Source: an uncultured Pelagibacteraceae bacterium
GTDB lineage: Bacteria; Pseudomonadota; Alphaproteobacteria; Pelagibacterales; Pelagibacteraceae
Length of the DNA stretch: 63,927 nt
Direction of reading: 5' to 3'
Assembly: GCA_902607805.1 (NCBI GenBank)
Contig: CACLLR010000002.1
Coordinates: 1-63,927 of the forward strand
In this document: positions 17,714-27,249 of the stretch, one piece after another
Layout: each line of letters opens with the position of its first letter
Position numbering within the stretch: the first letter of the stretch is position 1
Notes under the pieces: model-generated
The model's database searches: none
Told to the model about the DNA's origin: nothing
What the model saw: only the letters and a program-made list of their open reading frames with translations
Program-made: the position numbers and the translations under genes

Positions 17714-19064
17714 AGAATTTGATTATAATAAAATAAGACACGTAACTTCAGTTGATCAATCTGATAGAAAAGTGCCATACAATTTAAGACAAAGTGGTCC
17801 AACAAAAGTTGAGATGCTTATATCTACAAGAGTAAGAAAAAATCCTTATTGGCATCTTTCTATGAGAGCTGGTTGTTGGAGAGCTACAGTTTATAATAGA
17901 GTTTACCATCCAAGAGGATATGTAAAACCGGAAGATGGTGGTGCGATGGTAGAGTACGATGCAATAGTAAATCATGTTACGATGTGGAATGTTGCATGTG
18001 AAAGACAAATAAGAGTAAAAGGTCCTGATGCAGAAAAATTTACAGATTATGTAATTACAAGAGATGCAACCAAAATTTCACCTATGAGAGCAAGATATGT
18101 TATATTATGTAATGCTTACGGTGGAGTTTTGAATGATCCAATACTTTTAAGAATTTCAAAAGATGAATTTTGGTTTAGTTTATCTGATAGTGATATCGGA
18201 CTTTACTTGCAAGGTGTTAATGCTGATGAAAGATTTAATGTAGAAATTGATGAAATAGATGTAAGTCCAGTTCAAATTCAAGGTCCTAAATCAAAAGCAT
18301 TAATGCAAGATCTATGTGGAGATCATGTTGATTTTGATAATATGCCTTTTTATGGTTTAGCAGAAGCTAAGGTTGGAGGAAGAAGTTGTGTAATATCTCA
18401 ATCAGGTTTTTCAGGTGAAGCAGGTTATGAAATATATTTAAGAGAATCTACTTTATATGCAGAAGATATGTGGAATGCTGTTCTAGAAGCAGGTAAAAAA
18501 CATAATCTTATGGTTATAGCGCCAGCTCACCATAGAAGAATTCAAGCAGGAATACTTTCTTGGGGACAGGATATGGATAATCAACATAATCCATTTCAGT
18601 GTAATTTAGGTTACCAAGTTTCTTTGTCTGGAAAAGGTGAATGGAATAAACAAGGAGATTATGTAGGCAAAAAAGTACTAGAAAAAATGGGAAGTGATAT
18701 TAAGGCAGGACAAAAACCATATAAACTTCAACTTGTTGGACTAGAATTAGGAGGTAAACCAATTGAAGAGTATGCACCTGATTTTTGGTTAATTTCCGGA
18801 GAAAGCGGAGGAGAGCCAATCGGTTTTATTACTTCTCCTTGGTATCATCCTGAAAAAAAACAAAATATTGCAATGGGTTATGTGCCCTTTGATGGAACAT
18901 TGAATTCGAATGGTTTTCCAAAAGGTAAAGTTGGAACTAAATATAAAGTGCATTTGCCTGACAAATACTCAGAAACACCAGGTCAGCCAGTAGATGCAGT
19001 CGTTGTAGATATTCCATTTAAAGAATCTTACAACGCTAATACCAGAGAGGTCGTAAAAGGATAA
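17706..19064 (+). CDS. GcvT/DmdA-superfamily folate-dependent methyltransferase (demethylase), substrate unknown
   Basis: WNVACERQIRVKGPDAEKFTDYVITRD; GGVLNDPILLRISKDEFWFSLSDSDIGLYLQG; QSGFSGEAGYEIYL; overlaps MTHFR-like gene by 8 nt. Confidence 0.85.
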   Translation: MSKEFDYNKIRHVTSVDQSDRKVPYNLRQSGPTKVEMLISTRVRKNPYWHLSMRAGCWRATVYNRVYHPRGYVKPEDGGAMVEYDAIVNHVTMWNVACERQIRVKGPDAEKFTDYVITRDATKISPMRARYVILCNAYGGVLNDPILLRISKDEFWFSLSDSDIGLYLQGVNADERFNVEIDEIDVSPVQIQGPKSKALMQDLCGDHVDFDNMPFYGLAEAKVGGRSCVISQSGFSGEAGYEIYLRESTLYAEDMWNAVLEAGKKHNLMVIAPAHHRRIQAGILSWGQDMDNQHNPFQCNLGYQVSLSGKGEWNKQGDYVGKKVLEKMGSDIKAGQKPYKLQLVGLELGGKPIEEYAPDFWLISGESGGEPIGFITSPWYHPEKKQNIAMGYVPFDGTLNSNGFPKGKVGTKYKVHLPDKYSETPGQPVDAVVVDIPFKESYNANTREVVKG

Positions 19065-19069
19065 AATTC

Positions 19070-19096
19070 TTTTGGGGGATAAAATATCCCCCAAAA
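19070..19096. terminator. Perfect 12-bp stem, 3-nt loop hairpin
   Basis: ttttgggggata aaa tatcccccaaaa directly after the GcvT-like CDS. Confidence 0.85.
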
Positions 19097-19106
19097 TATT
19101 TTAATA

Positions 19107-19652
19107 ATGTTTGCTCAATTTTTAGATATTGTTTTTAAATCTTTAAAATTAGATAAGAATCTATACAAGGATTCTAGGTATTTTGGAGAAGCTGCAATTT
19201 ATTTTGCTGGTTTAATAATGATTTTAGATGGTGTAGCTGGGGCAGTCGCGGCTAACACAATTATAAAAACTTCAATAGGAATTTCAGGTCTTACAGCGAT
19301 ATTGACATGGTTGGTGTGGGCAATATTTATATTTGTAATCGGTGTTAAAATTTTTCCAGACAAAGAGAGTAAAATACCTTTTAAAAAAATATTAATTGCT
19401 GTTGGTTATGCGCATGCTCCAGGATTAATAAGATTTTTTGCTGTTACACCAGATTTGATCATTCCAATAGTATTCCTTACTCAATTTTGGATTTTTGCAT
19501 CTTTAATTATATCTACAAAACAAGTTCTTAATCTTAAATCTAATTTTAAATCATTTGGAATAGTTTTTCTTTCTTTTTTAATTATTGTATTTTTGTCAAT
19601 TTCTTTTGTAATGAGTAGAATTAATGCTTTGCCTATTAGTAATATAAGCTAA
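19107..19652 (+). CDS. YIP1-family integral membrane protein
   Basis: Five predicted hydrophobic segments, SRYFGEAAIYFAGLIMI start typical of Yip1 family. Confidence 0.6.
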   Translation: MFAQFLDIVFKSLKLDKNLYKDSRYFGEAAIYFAGLIMILDGVAGAVAANTIIKTSIGISGLTAILTWLVWAIFIFVIGVKIFPDKESKIPFKKILIAVGYAHAPGLIRFFAVTPDLIIPIVFLTQFWIFASLIISTKQVLNLKSNFKSFGIVFLSFLIIVFLSISFVMSRINALPISNIS

Positions 19653-19807
19653 ATAGGAAAAATTGTTTTAGATATTCTGCATGATTTGCAAAGTTTATAT
19701 CCTGTTAAGATAAGATTTTGAGATACAGTTTCATCTTCCTTTTTGCATTCTTCGCAAATATCATTTAAATCTTTTAAATCTTGATCTTTTAATTGTTTTT
19801 CTTCCAT
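19649..19807 (-). CDS. 52-aa CxxC...CxxC zinc-ribbon-like small protein (not in ORF track)
   Basis: Manual translation MEEKQLKDQDLKDLNDICEECKKEDETVSQNLILTGYKLCKSCRISKTIFPI*; sits 4 nt downstream of the 19812 minus-strand ORF end. Confidence 0.6.
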   Translation of the reverse strand: MEEKQLKDQDLKDLNDICEECKKEDETVSQNLILTGYKLCKSCRISKTIFPI

Positions 19808-19811
19808 TTAT

Positions 19812-20423
19812 TTAATCATTGTCAGTCAAACCTGCCCCTGCTGCTCCTTTTTTTAATCTTTCATTTTCTTCAACAAATGTTTCTTCGGAAAGTTTGTAAA
19901 GTTGACTCCATTCATGTTCAGAAAAAGAGTCCGAATTTTCTAAAAATCTTACCGAAGCTAAGTTTGTTACATTGATGATTTCATTTTTTATAAAATTTGT
20001 AAAAATACTTATATTAAAATTTAATATAAATTGATTATTGTCTAATTTTAATAGTAATCTTTTTCCTACTATTTCAGATCCTCTGCTTAAAAATGGTAAA
20101 AATAATAAAGGATAAGCTAATTTTTCAAATTTAATTTCTTGTAATTTATCTAATGATTGAATTTGATCTAAAAAGCTAATACCAGAAATAATAGGACAAA
20201 ATTGATATGTTTTCATTTTATTTTCTTTATTTACAAATTTTAAATATTCAAATTTATTTTCTTTTTTAATATTATAATATTCAGTTAAATTTTTTATCCC
20301 CGGCAAACCAAACATTTCAAGTATTCTAATATTTTTTCCAACTTCTTCTGATATGCCCCAAGAATATCCTGCGGCTTTGGATGCTCTTTTACTTGTAGTT
20401 TCTATTTCGCTTAAAGATTTCAT
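19812..20423 (-). CDS. DUF3726-like protein of unknown function
   Basis: SLSEIETTSKRASKAAGYSWGISEEVGKNIRILE start; directly abuts the 553-aa unknown gene. Confidence 0.55.
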   Translation of the reverse strand: MKSLSEIETTSKRASKAAGYSWGISEEVGKNIRILEMFGLPGIKNLTEYYNIKKENKFEYLKFVNKENKMKTYQFCPIISGISFLDQIQSLDKLQEIKFEKLAYPLLFLPFLSRGSEIVGKRLLLKLDNNQFILNFNISIFTNFIKNEIINVTNLASVRFLENSDSFSEHEWSQLYKLSEETFVEENERLKKGAAGAGLTDND

Positions 20424-22085
20424 TTAATTTAATGAATTATATACCCACTGATCATTATGGTTTTTTAATTCATGTGGAAGAGGCGCTCCTTGAAACATAG
20501 AAATTCTTAACCATTTATCAGATCTTGGATCAAATTTTATAGCACCAAAAAATGATAATTTTAATCTAAGCATATCAATTGGTACTAGCGAGCGACCAAT
20601 TATGTTATCTTGAATTTCTGAATAAGGAAATTTTTCAGCTATAAAAGCTCTTCTAACAACATGTCTTAGATCGTTATTATGCGCTAAAAAATTATCAATA
20701 GTTGAACTATTTTTTGACACATCTAATACTTCATAAAGTTTTTTAATATCTCTTGCTATAGCTAAAGGTTGTTCTAAATCTCCTCCAATTTCTTCAAATC
20801 TATTTGCCAATCTTGGTTCTTCTTTGTTTTTTGAAATAAACCAAAAATTTTGATTATTTTCTTTTTTAGAAAAATCTATTTTTAATATCTCAGAATACTT
20901 TGCTTCTATAATTTTTCTTAAATCTTCTACAGTTCTATTGGTTGGAATATTAAAATATTTATCTTCATCGGAACTCATTTGGCTTATTAAAGAGTTTGCT
21001 ATATCATCATAAGGCTCGATCATTAGAGATACAATATATTCAATGCACTCTTCTCCTAAATTTTTTTCACTCCATAAATATATATTATTAAATAAATATA
21101 ATTCTGAAAAATTTATATTTCTTTCAAAAAAAGCAATAAATTTATTTAAATCATTTAACAAATCTTTGATTTTTTTTTGTTGATATTCGCTATTGGTATT
21201 CCAAGAAGTTATATTTTTTATTGATTTTTTTAAACAGCTTAAAAATAATTTTATATCTTCTTTTTTTACATTTTTTATTTCCCTTATTTTTTTTAAAGCT
21301 TTTTCTCTAGACATTATCCAATTATTAAGAAGTGTTGGATGATTAACTATAAATGGTGCCATTCCTAATCCTGTTGAGTTCCCTATTCCTAAGTTTCTGC
21401 AAATTTTATCGTCCAAATTTATTGCTTTTTTAGGATTTTTATATTTTGCAATATGATTCACTTGATCAAAAGTAAATTGCCTTACTAAATAAACTAACAT
21501 CATTTCTAACCTAAATGGACCGTAAATTTCTTTTCTATTCTTAATTCTAAACCTGTCAGCTAATCCAAATTTTCCAGATCCATAAACAGCAGTTGTTCTA
21601 TACAAATATCCAACTTTTGATAAAAAATTAACATCAGGTTGTTTTCCTTTGCTTAAGTTTTCAACAACATGATCAAATGCACGAAGAGATTTATTTGCTC
21701 TAGACAATGTAAGTTCTTTATATGAAAGTCTTCCTATTTCCTGTTTTGGAACTTCAGACCTTAATCTTTCTATATCTTGTTTTGATGGAACGCCATCGTA
21801 CAAAGTAAAAGCTGCATCCCATTTTGTAGCAATAACTCTATCTGATCTTTCACTTTCTTTAAGTTCATTAGAAAAACAAATTAAAGAATAAATTCTTTTT
21901 TCTTTTCTTAAAGAGTAAACTGCTGTCCCATATCCCGATTCATTTAAATCAAATAAATCTTTTTTAAATTCCCAAGTTTTAAATTCGTTTAAAAAGCTTC
22001 TTAAAAATGAAAGCTTTGATTGATGAAATGAACCCAGCCGAGATAGCTTCATTAAAATATTTGGATCTCTCAATTCTATTTTCAT
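20424..22085 (-). CDS. Conserved-looking protein of unknown function (553 aa)
   Basis: Long ORF with coding-like composition, translationally coupled to neighbours on both sides; no motif I recognise. Confidence 0.75.
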   Translation of the reverse strand: MKIELRDPNILMKLSRLGSFHQSKLSFLRSFLNEFKTWEFKKDLFDLNESGYGTAVYSLRKEKRIYSLICFSNELKESERSDRVIATKWDAAFTLYDGVPSKQDIERLRSEVPKQEIGRLSYKELTLSRANKSLRAFDHVVENLSKGKQPDVNFLSKVGYLYRTTAVYGSGKFGLADRFRIKNRKEIYGPFRLEMMLVYLVRQFTFDQVNHIAKYKNPKKAINLDDKICRNLGIGNSTGLGMAPFIVNHPTLLNNWIMSREKALKKIREIKNVKKEDIKLFLSCLKKSIKNITSWNTNSEYQQKKIKDLLNDLNKFIAFFERNINFSELYLFNNIYLWSEKNLGEECIEYIVSLMIEPYDDIANSLISQMSSDEDKYFNIPTNRTVEDLRKIIEAKYSEILKIDFSKKENNQNFWFISKNKEEPRLANRFEEIGGDLEQPLAIARDIKKLYEVLDVSKNSSTIDNFLAHNNDLRHVVRRAFIAEKFPYSEIQDNIIGRSLVPIDMLRLKLSFFGAIKFDPRSDKWLRISMFQGAPLPHELKNHNDQWVYNSLN

Positions 22086-23053
22086 TAAAGTATTTTTTTA
22101 TAAAAATTATACCAATTATTTCCTAAAATTCCGCCTACTTCATCCTCATTAAAACCAATTTTTTTTAAACCTTTTTCAATATTATCAAAGCCTCTTGCGT
22201 CTAAAAACCAATCAGGTTGATTTGGAAATCCAGGTTTGTTTTGTGATCCTTCACCAAATTTTTTTGATTTAGACCATGTTCCATTTCTCATCCATTCAAC
22301 TACACTATCTGGATGATTTATACATAAATCTGAACCTATTCCTATATTTTGTACTCCCATTATTTCGGCAGTTTTTGCTGTCATCTCACAAAAACTTTCT
22401 AATGTACAATTTGATCCATTTTTTAAATGATGAGGGTACAAAGACAATCCTAACATTCCTCCACTGCCTGCTAAAATTTTTAATAATTCATTTGACTTAT
22501 TTCTTAATGCCTTGTGCCAAAACAAAGGGTTTGCATGTGTAATAGCAATAGGTTTTTCGCTTATATCAATTGCATCAAAAGTACTTTTTTCAGCTGAATG
22601 AGACATGTCAATCACAATTCCTACTCTATTCATTTCCTTGATTGTTTCTCTTCCAAAATTTGTAACTCCACTATCATTTTTTTCATAACAACCTGTTGCA
22701 AGCAAAGATTGATTATTATAAGTGAGTTGCATAAATCTACATCCGTGTTGATGAACTTTTTCAACTAATGCTATGTTGTCTTCTATTGGAGAACAATTTT
22801 GAAATCCAAAAAAAATTGCTGTTTTTTTTTCTTTATTTGCCTTTTCTATATCATCAAAGTTTTTACCCAAAAAAATTAAATCTGAATTTTCCTCAAAAAA
22901 CTTATTCCATTCTTTAGTCCTTTGAATAAATTCATCAAAATCTTCATGGTAAACTATAGTTACATGAACTGCGTCTAAATTGGCCTCTCTATTTATTTGA
23001 AATATATCTCTTGACCAATTACAATATTGAAGATTATCAATTCTAAATTTCAT
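22085..23053 (-). CDS. M19 membrane (renal) dipeptidase-like
   Basis: GIVIDMSHSAEKSTFDAIDISEKPIAITHANP; IGIGSDLCINHPD; GGILGNNWYNFYKKIL. Confidence 0.9.
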   Translation of the reverse strand: MKFRIDNLQYCNWSRDIFQINREANLDAVHVTIVYHEDFDEFIQRTKEWNKFFEENSDLIFLGKNFDDIEKANKEKKTAIFFGFQNCSPIEDNIALVEKVHQHGCRFMQLTYNNQSLLATGCYEKNDSGVTNFGRETIKEMNRVGIVIDMSHSAEKSTFDAIDISEKPIAITHANPLFWHKALRNKSNELLKILAGSGGMLGLSLYPHHLKNGSNCTLESFCEMTAKTAEIMGVQNIGIGSDLCINHPDSVVEWMRNGTWSKSKKFGEGSQNKPGFPNQPDWFLDARGFDNIEKGLKKIGFNEDEVGGILGNNWYNFYKKIL

Positions 23054-23102
23054 AAGATTAGATATATATTAGTAATTAATTTTTTGATATTAAAAGATTA
23101 AT

Positions 23103-23597
23103 ATGAAAAATAAAATAGCAAGACCTAAAGTAGCAATAGTAATGGGTAGCCAATCGGACTATTCTATAATGAAATTGTGCGAAAAAGTTCTAAAAATTTT
23201 AAAAATTAAATATGAAACTAAAATAGTATCAGCACATAGAACTCCAACTAGATTATATAAATTTGCAAAAACTGCTGAAAAAAACAATATTTCAATAATT
23301 ATTGCTGGAGCAGGTGGATCGGCCCATTTACCTGGAATGATAGCAGCCATAACTTCAATTCCAGTGATTGGTGTACCTATAGAAAGTCAAAAATTAAAAG
23401 GATTAGATAGTTTATTATCTATTGTTCAAATGCCAAAAGGCATTCCAGTAGGTACCGTAGCTATTGGTAAAGATGGAGCTATTAATGCTGCATTATTTTC
23501 AGCATCAATTATTTCAATAAAAGATTCTAAAGTTAAAAAAAATCTTGAAAATTGGAGAACAAAACAAACTAATTCTGTAAAAAAAAAACCCAAATAA
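23103..23597 (+). CDS. purE: N5-carboxyaminoimidazole ribonucleotide mutase
   Basis: VAIVMGSQSDYSIM...VSAHRTPTRLYKFAK...IIAGAGGSAHLPGMIAA. Confidence 0.96.
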   Translation: MKNKIARPKVAIVMGSQSDYSIMKLCEKVLKILKIKYETKIVSAHRTPTRLYKFAKTAEKNNISIIIAGAGGSAHLPGMIAAITSIPVIGVPIESQKLKGLDSLLSIVQMPKGIPVGTVAIGKDGAINAALFSASIISIKDSKVKKNLENWRTKQTNSVKKKPK

Positions 23598-24644
23598 ATG
23601 GCTAAACTTACTCTAGGAATAATAGGTGGTGGTCAACTTGGAAGTATGCTGTGTATTGCTGCAAAAAAAATAGGAATAAATACTATTATATTTTGTGATG
23701 ATGAAAATGCACCAGGTAAAAATTTTTGTGATGAATTTATATTCGGAAAATATGAGTCAATTTCAAATATAGAAGAATTTTCAAAAAAAGTTGATTTAGT
23801 AACTTATGAATTTGAAAATATTCCCTATGAAACATTAAAATATATAAATAAAATAAAAAAAGTTTTACCTAAGCCAAAAATTAACAAAATAATACAGAAT
23901 AGATTAACAGAAAAAGATTTCTTAAATTCATGCAACATCAGAACAGTTAATTATGTCTCCATAAATAGCTATAAAGATTTAAAATCAAATAGTAATTTAT
24001 TACCTGGTATTTTAAAAACCTGCACTATGGGTTATGATGGAAAAGGCCAAATCAAAATTAACTCTGATAATAATCTAGAAGATATTGTAATAAATAAAGA
24101 TGAAAAATATATTCTTGAAAAAATTGTTAATATAAAAAAAGAAATCTCAATTATTATTACAAGATATGGACAAAACAAATTTGAAATTTATGAACCAATT
24201 GAAAATTTACATGAGGATCAAATATTAAAATATTCTAAAATTCCTGCTAACATTGGTAATGAAATATTAGAAAAATCGACTGATTGGGCCAAAATTATTT
24301 CTGAAGAGTTGGATTACATAGGAACTTTATGTGTTGAATATTTTATTGATAAAAATGATAATTTATATGTTAATGAAGTAGCGCCCAGAGTACATAACTC
24401 AGGACATTTAACAATTAATACGCACAATGTAAATCAATTCGAAAATCACATAAGAGCTATTTGCGGATTAGAAAAAATTTTAACAAAAAAAATTTGTAAT
24501 GGAAAAATGATTAATTTATTAGGTGAAGATATTAACGTTTATAGAAATAAAAAATTTAATAGTAACGAATTTTTTTTTGATTATTTAAAAAAAGATATAA
24601 AACCTAAAAGAAAAATGGGTCATATAACTATTTTAGAAAAATAA
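23598..24644 (+). CDS. purK: N5-carboxyaminoimidazole ribonucleotide synthase
   Basis: LGIIGGGQLGSMLCIAAKKIG...MGYDGKGQ...VNEVAPRVHNSGHLTIN. Confidence 0.95.
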   Translation: MAKLTLGIIGGGQLGSMLCIAAKKIGINTIIFCDDENAPGKNFCDEFIFGKYESISNIEEFSKKVDLVTYEFENIPYETLKYINKIKKVLPKPKINKIIQNRLTEKDFLNSCNIRTVNYVSINSYKDLKSNSNLLPGILKTCTMGYDGKGQIKINSDNNLEDIVINKDEKYILEKIVNIKKEISIIITRYGQNKFEIYEPIENLHEDQILKYSKIPANIGNEILEKSTDWAKIISEELDYIGTLCVEYFIDKNDNLYVNEVAPRVHNSGHLTINTHNVNQFENHIRAICGLEKILTKKICNGKMINLLGEDINVYRNKKFNSNEFFFDYLKKDIKPKRKMGHITILEK

Positions 24645-24648
24645 TACT

Positions 24649-25707
24649 GTGGCAAGATACATAATTTTTTTTTATGTACTTTTTAATTACTCTATAAGTT
24701 CAAATTCTATGGAAAATAAACCTTATCATCATCTGCCAGATGGAACTTTTAGAAATCCCGAAGGTTCTCCTCAAAGAGATTCATCATTTAATTGGAGTTT
24801 TAAAGTATTCAATGAAGAGAAAAGAAAAATAAATATGAATATTCGAGCAGATCATGTAATTGATAAAAAAAAAGTTTTAGAAAATATAAAAAAATATAAA
24901 AATAATAACTATATAGCTTGGATAGGACATGCTACTTTTTTAATTAAACTTGGTAACACAACAATAATTACAGATCCTGTTTTTGAAAAAAATATGGGAC
25001 CTTTTATCTTTGGTCCAAAAAGATTTGTAGATCCCGCAATTAGTCTTAAAGAAATACCAGATATAAATTTATTCTTATTAACACATAACCATTATGACCA
25101 TTTAAGCTCTAGAACTATACAAAGATTTCCTCACAAAAAAGCTAAAGTTTTAACTCCACTTAAACTTGGAAAATATTTTACAAGAAATGGTTTTAGAGAT
25201 GTAAATGAAATGGATTGGTATGATGAAATAAAGGTAAATGACTTAAAAATTACCTTTGTTCCTGCTGTGCATTGGTCAAAAAGAAGTTTGTGGGATGCAA
25301 ATAAGACTTTATGGGGAAGTTTCATAATCGAATACAATGGTAAAAAATTATTTTTTGCATGTGATACTGGTTATGGCAATATTTACAAAGAACTTGGAGA
25401 TAAATATGGTCCTATAGACCTAACTTTCATAAATATAGGAGCATATAATTTTTACCCTATGGCTCCTAAAAAAGATAAATCAATTTATCATACAAACCCT
25501 GAGGAAGCTTTAAATATTGGTCAAGATTTAAAAAGTAAAAAAGTTTTAGGTATGCATTGGGGTACTGTAGTTTTGTCTTTAGAGCCTATATTTGATCCTC
25601 CAAAACGTTTCAAAAATTCTTCAAATCAATATGGATACCACGCTGATGATGCAATTATTTTTAAGATAGGCCAAGTTGAATTATTAGAAAACATTTTAAA
25701 TAACTAA
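24649..25707 (+). CDS. MBL-fold metallohydrolase (NAPE-PLD/UlaG-like), GTG start
   Basis: WIGHATFLIKLGNTTIITDPVF; LLTHNHYDHLSSRTIQ. Confidence 0.9.
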   Translation: MARYIIFFYVLFNYSISSNSMENKPYHHLPDGTFRNPEGSPQRDSSFNWSFKVFNEEKRKINMNIRADHVIDKKKVLENIKKYKNNNYIAWIGHATFLIKLGNTTIITDPVFEKNMGPFIFGPKRFVDPAISLKEIPDINLFLLTHNHYDHLSSRTIQRFPHKKAKVLTPLKLGKYFTRNGFRDVNEMDWYDEIKVNDLKITFVPAVHWSKRSLWDANKTLWGSFIIEYNGKKLFFACDTGYGNIYKELGDKYGPIDLTFINIGAYNFYPMAPKKDKSIYHTNPEEALNIGQDLKSKKVLGMHWGTVVLSLEPIFDPPKRFKNSSNQYGYHADDAIIFKIGQVELLENILNN

Positions 25708-26330
25708 TTAGAAAATTTTTGGATTAAAGAAATACTATTATTAGTAGGTTTATTTACATCTTTAGATATTTCATAAAATTCTAAATCTGGTTTTTTGCAT
25801 TCTTTTAGGAATGTGTATCCTTCTAATTCAATATTTAAATATCGATTAATATCTTTTTCATAAATTATTACTGGTTGTCTATGATGAATTTTACTTATGT
25901 GTTCACTAGCTTGTTCAGTTATTAAGCAAAATTGATTTCCCTCATAAATGCCTGCGAAATATAAATTTTTTTTATCTTTTCTTAAAAAATAATATGGGAT
26001 TTTATTTTTTTCCTCTCTTTTCCATTCATAAAAACCATCTGCAGGTGCAACACATCTGCTAACTTTAATTAACTTTTTAAATGAAATTTTTTCATTTATA
26101 GTTTCTAATCTAGCATTTATAAGAGGTTTAAAATCTTTATTTTTAAACCATGATGGGATTATACCCCATTTCAAATTTTCAAGAGTATTTCCGTTAGTAT
26201 ATTTTTTTATAACTGGAAGATTTTGATATGGATGAGCATTATAATTTTCGATATCTTCAACTTTTATAGCTGATTTAACAATTTTTTTTGTTTTAGAAAC
26301 TGGATTAGTAACTACGTATCTACCACACAT
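25704..26330 (-). CDS. SOS response-associated peptidase (SRAP/YedK-HMCES family)
   Basis: MCGRYVV catalytic Cys2; NARLETI; RCVAPADGFYEWKR; HHRQPVII. Confidence 0.95.
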   Translation of the reverse strand: MCGRYVVTNPVSKTKKIVKSAIKVEDIENYNAHPYQNLPVIKKYTNGNTLENLKWGIIPSWFKNKDFKPLINARLETINEKISFKKLIKVSRCVAPADGFYEWKREEKNKIPYYFLRKDKKNLYFAGIYEGNQFCLITEQASEHISKIHHRQPVIIYEKDINRYLNIELEGYTFLKECKKPDLEFYEISKDVNKPTNNSISLIQKFSN

Positions 26331-26371
26331 AAAAATAAATTTTTTCTTGGTTTAATTTATATTTAGATTAT

Positions 26372-26842
26372 ATGTTTTCCAAATTTATGAAATCAATAGA
26401 AAATAATTTTGATGATCCTTTGGTAAATGATCTTCTGATAAAGCATTTCATCGAATTAAGATCAGTTTCGCCTGAGGGTAGTACTCATGTTTTAGATATC
26501 CCAGGCTTAAAAGACCCGAGTATAAAATTTTGGAGTTTATGGGAAGAAAATGAATTAATGGGTTGTGGAGCATTAAAGTTCTTAAGTGAAAACCATGGTG
26601 AATTCAAATCTATAAGAATCTCTGATAAATTTCGTGGAAAGGGCCATGGAGTCAAAATTATTCAACATTTGGTTGTAGAAGCAAAAAAATTAAATATAAA
26701 AAAATTAAGCATAGAAACTGGTTCTGGAGATTTTTTTGCTCCAGCAAGGAAATTATTTATAAAATTTGGATTTAAACCCTCTGAACCCTTTGCACATTAC
26801 AAAATAGATCCTAATTCTTGTTACTTTAGTTTAAATTTATAA
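26372..26842 (+). CDS. GNAT-family N-acetyltransferase
   Basis: RISDKFRGKGHGVKIIQHLV acetyl-CoA site; SIETGSGDFFAPARKLFIKFGF. Confidence 0.92.
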   Translation: MFSKFMKSIENNFDDPLVNDLLIKHFIELRSVSPEGSTHVLDIPGLKDPSIKFWSLWEENELMGCGALKFLSENHGEFKSIRISDKFRGKGHGVKIIQHLVVEAKKLNIKKLSIETGSGDFFAPARKLFIKFGFKPSEPFAHYKIDPNSCYFSLNL

Positions 26843-26848
26843 ATTAAT

Positions 26849-27160
26849 TTAATTTACCGATATATATTGGGATAAAAGAGTTTTTCTTGTTTTTTCATAA
26901 TTTGATTTAATTAATGCAAGTAATTTTTTTTCAAATTTTTTTTCTTTATTTTTTTTCTTTATTTTTTTATTTAAATGTTCACTAGCGGTCATGCCAGTCT
27001 CATTTTCAATAGCTTTATTTGCGCCTAAAGTTAATCCTGCTTGATATATATTACCAGTGCTTACAAGTGTCATGGTTGGACCCACCATTGCAGTTGATTG
27101 CATACAGCCATTTAAAAAAATTAATATTCCTATGAAAAAAAATATTTTTTTTCTCTCCAT
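26849..27160 (-). CDS. Small putative lipoprotein, unknown function
   Basis: MERKKIFFFIGILIFLNGCMQS lipobox; basic C-terminus. Confidence 0.6.
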   Translation of the reverse strand: MERKKIFFFIGILIFLNGCMQSTAMVGPTMTLVSTGNIYQAGLTLGANKAIENETGMTASEHLNKKIKKKNKEKKFEKKLLALIKSNYEKTRKTLLSQYISVN

Positions 27161-27249
27161 AGTTGCATGTTAACTTAAATATAGATTTACTCAATACTCC
27201 AAATAAAAAAGCTTATAAATTAAGACTATTTAACCGTTTATTAAAAATA

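Noticed and set aside
26920-26975. ttttttctttattttttttctttatttttttattt tract as a repeat element
   Set aside because: Falls in the Lys-rich coding stretch (KKIKKKNKEKKFEKK) of the small lipoprotein; low complexity, not a mobile repeat.
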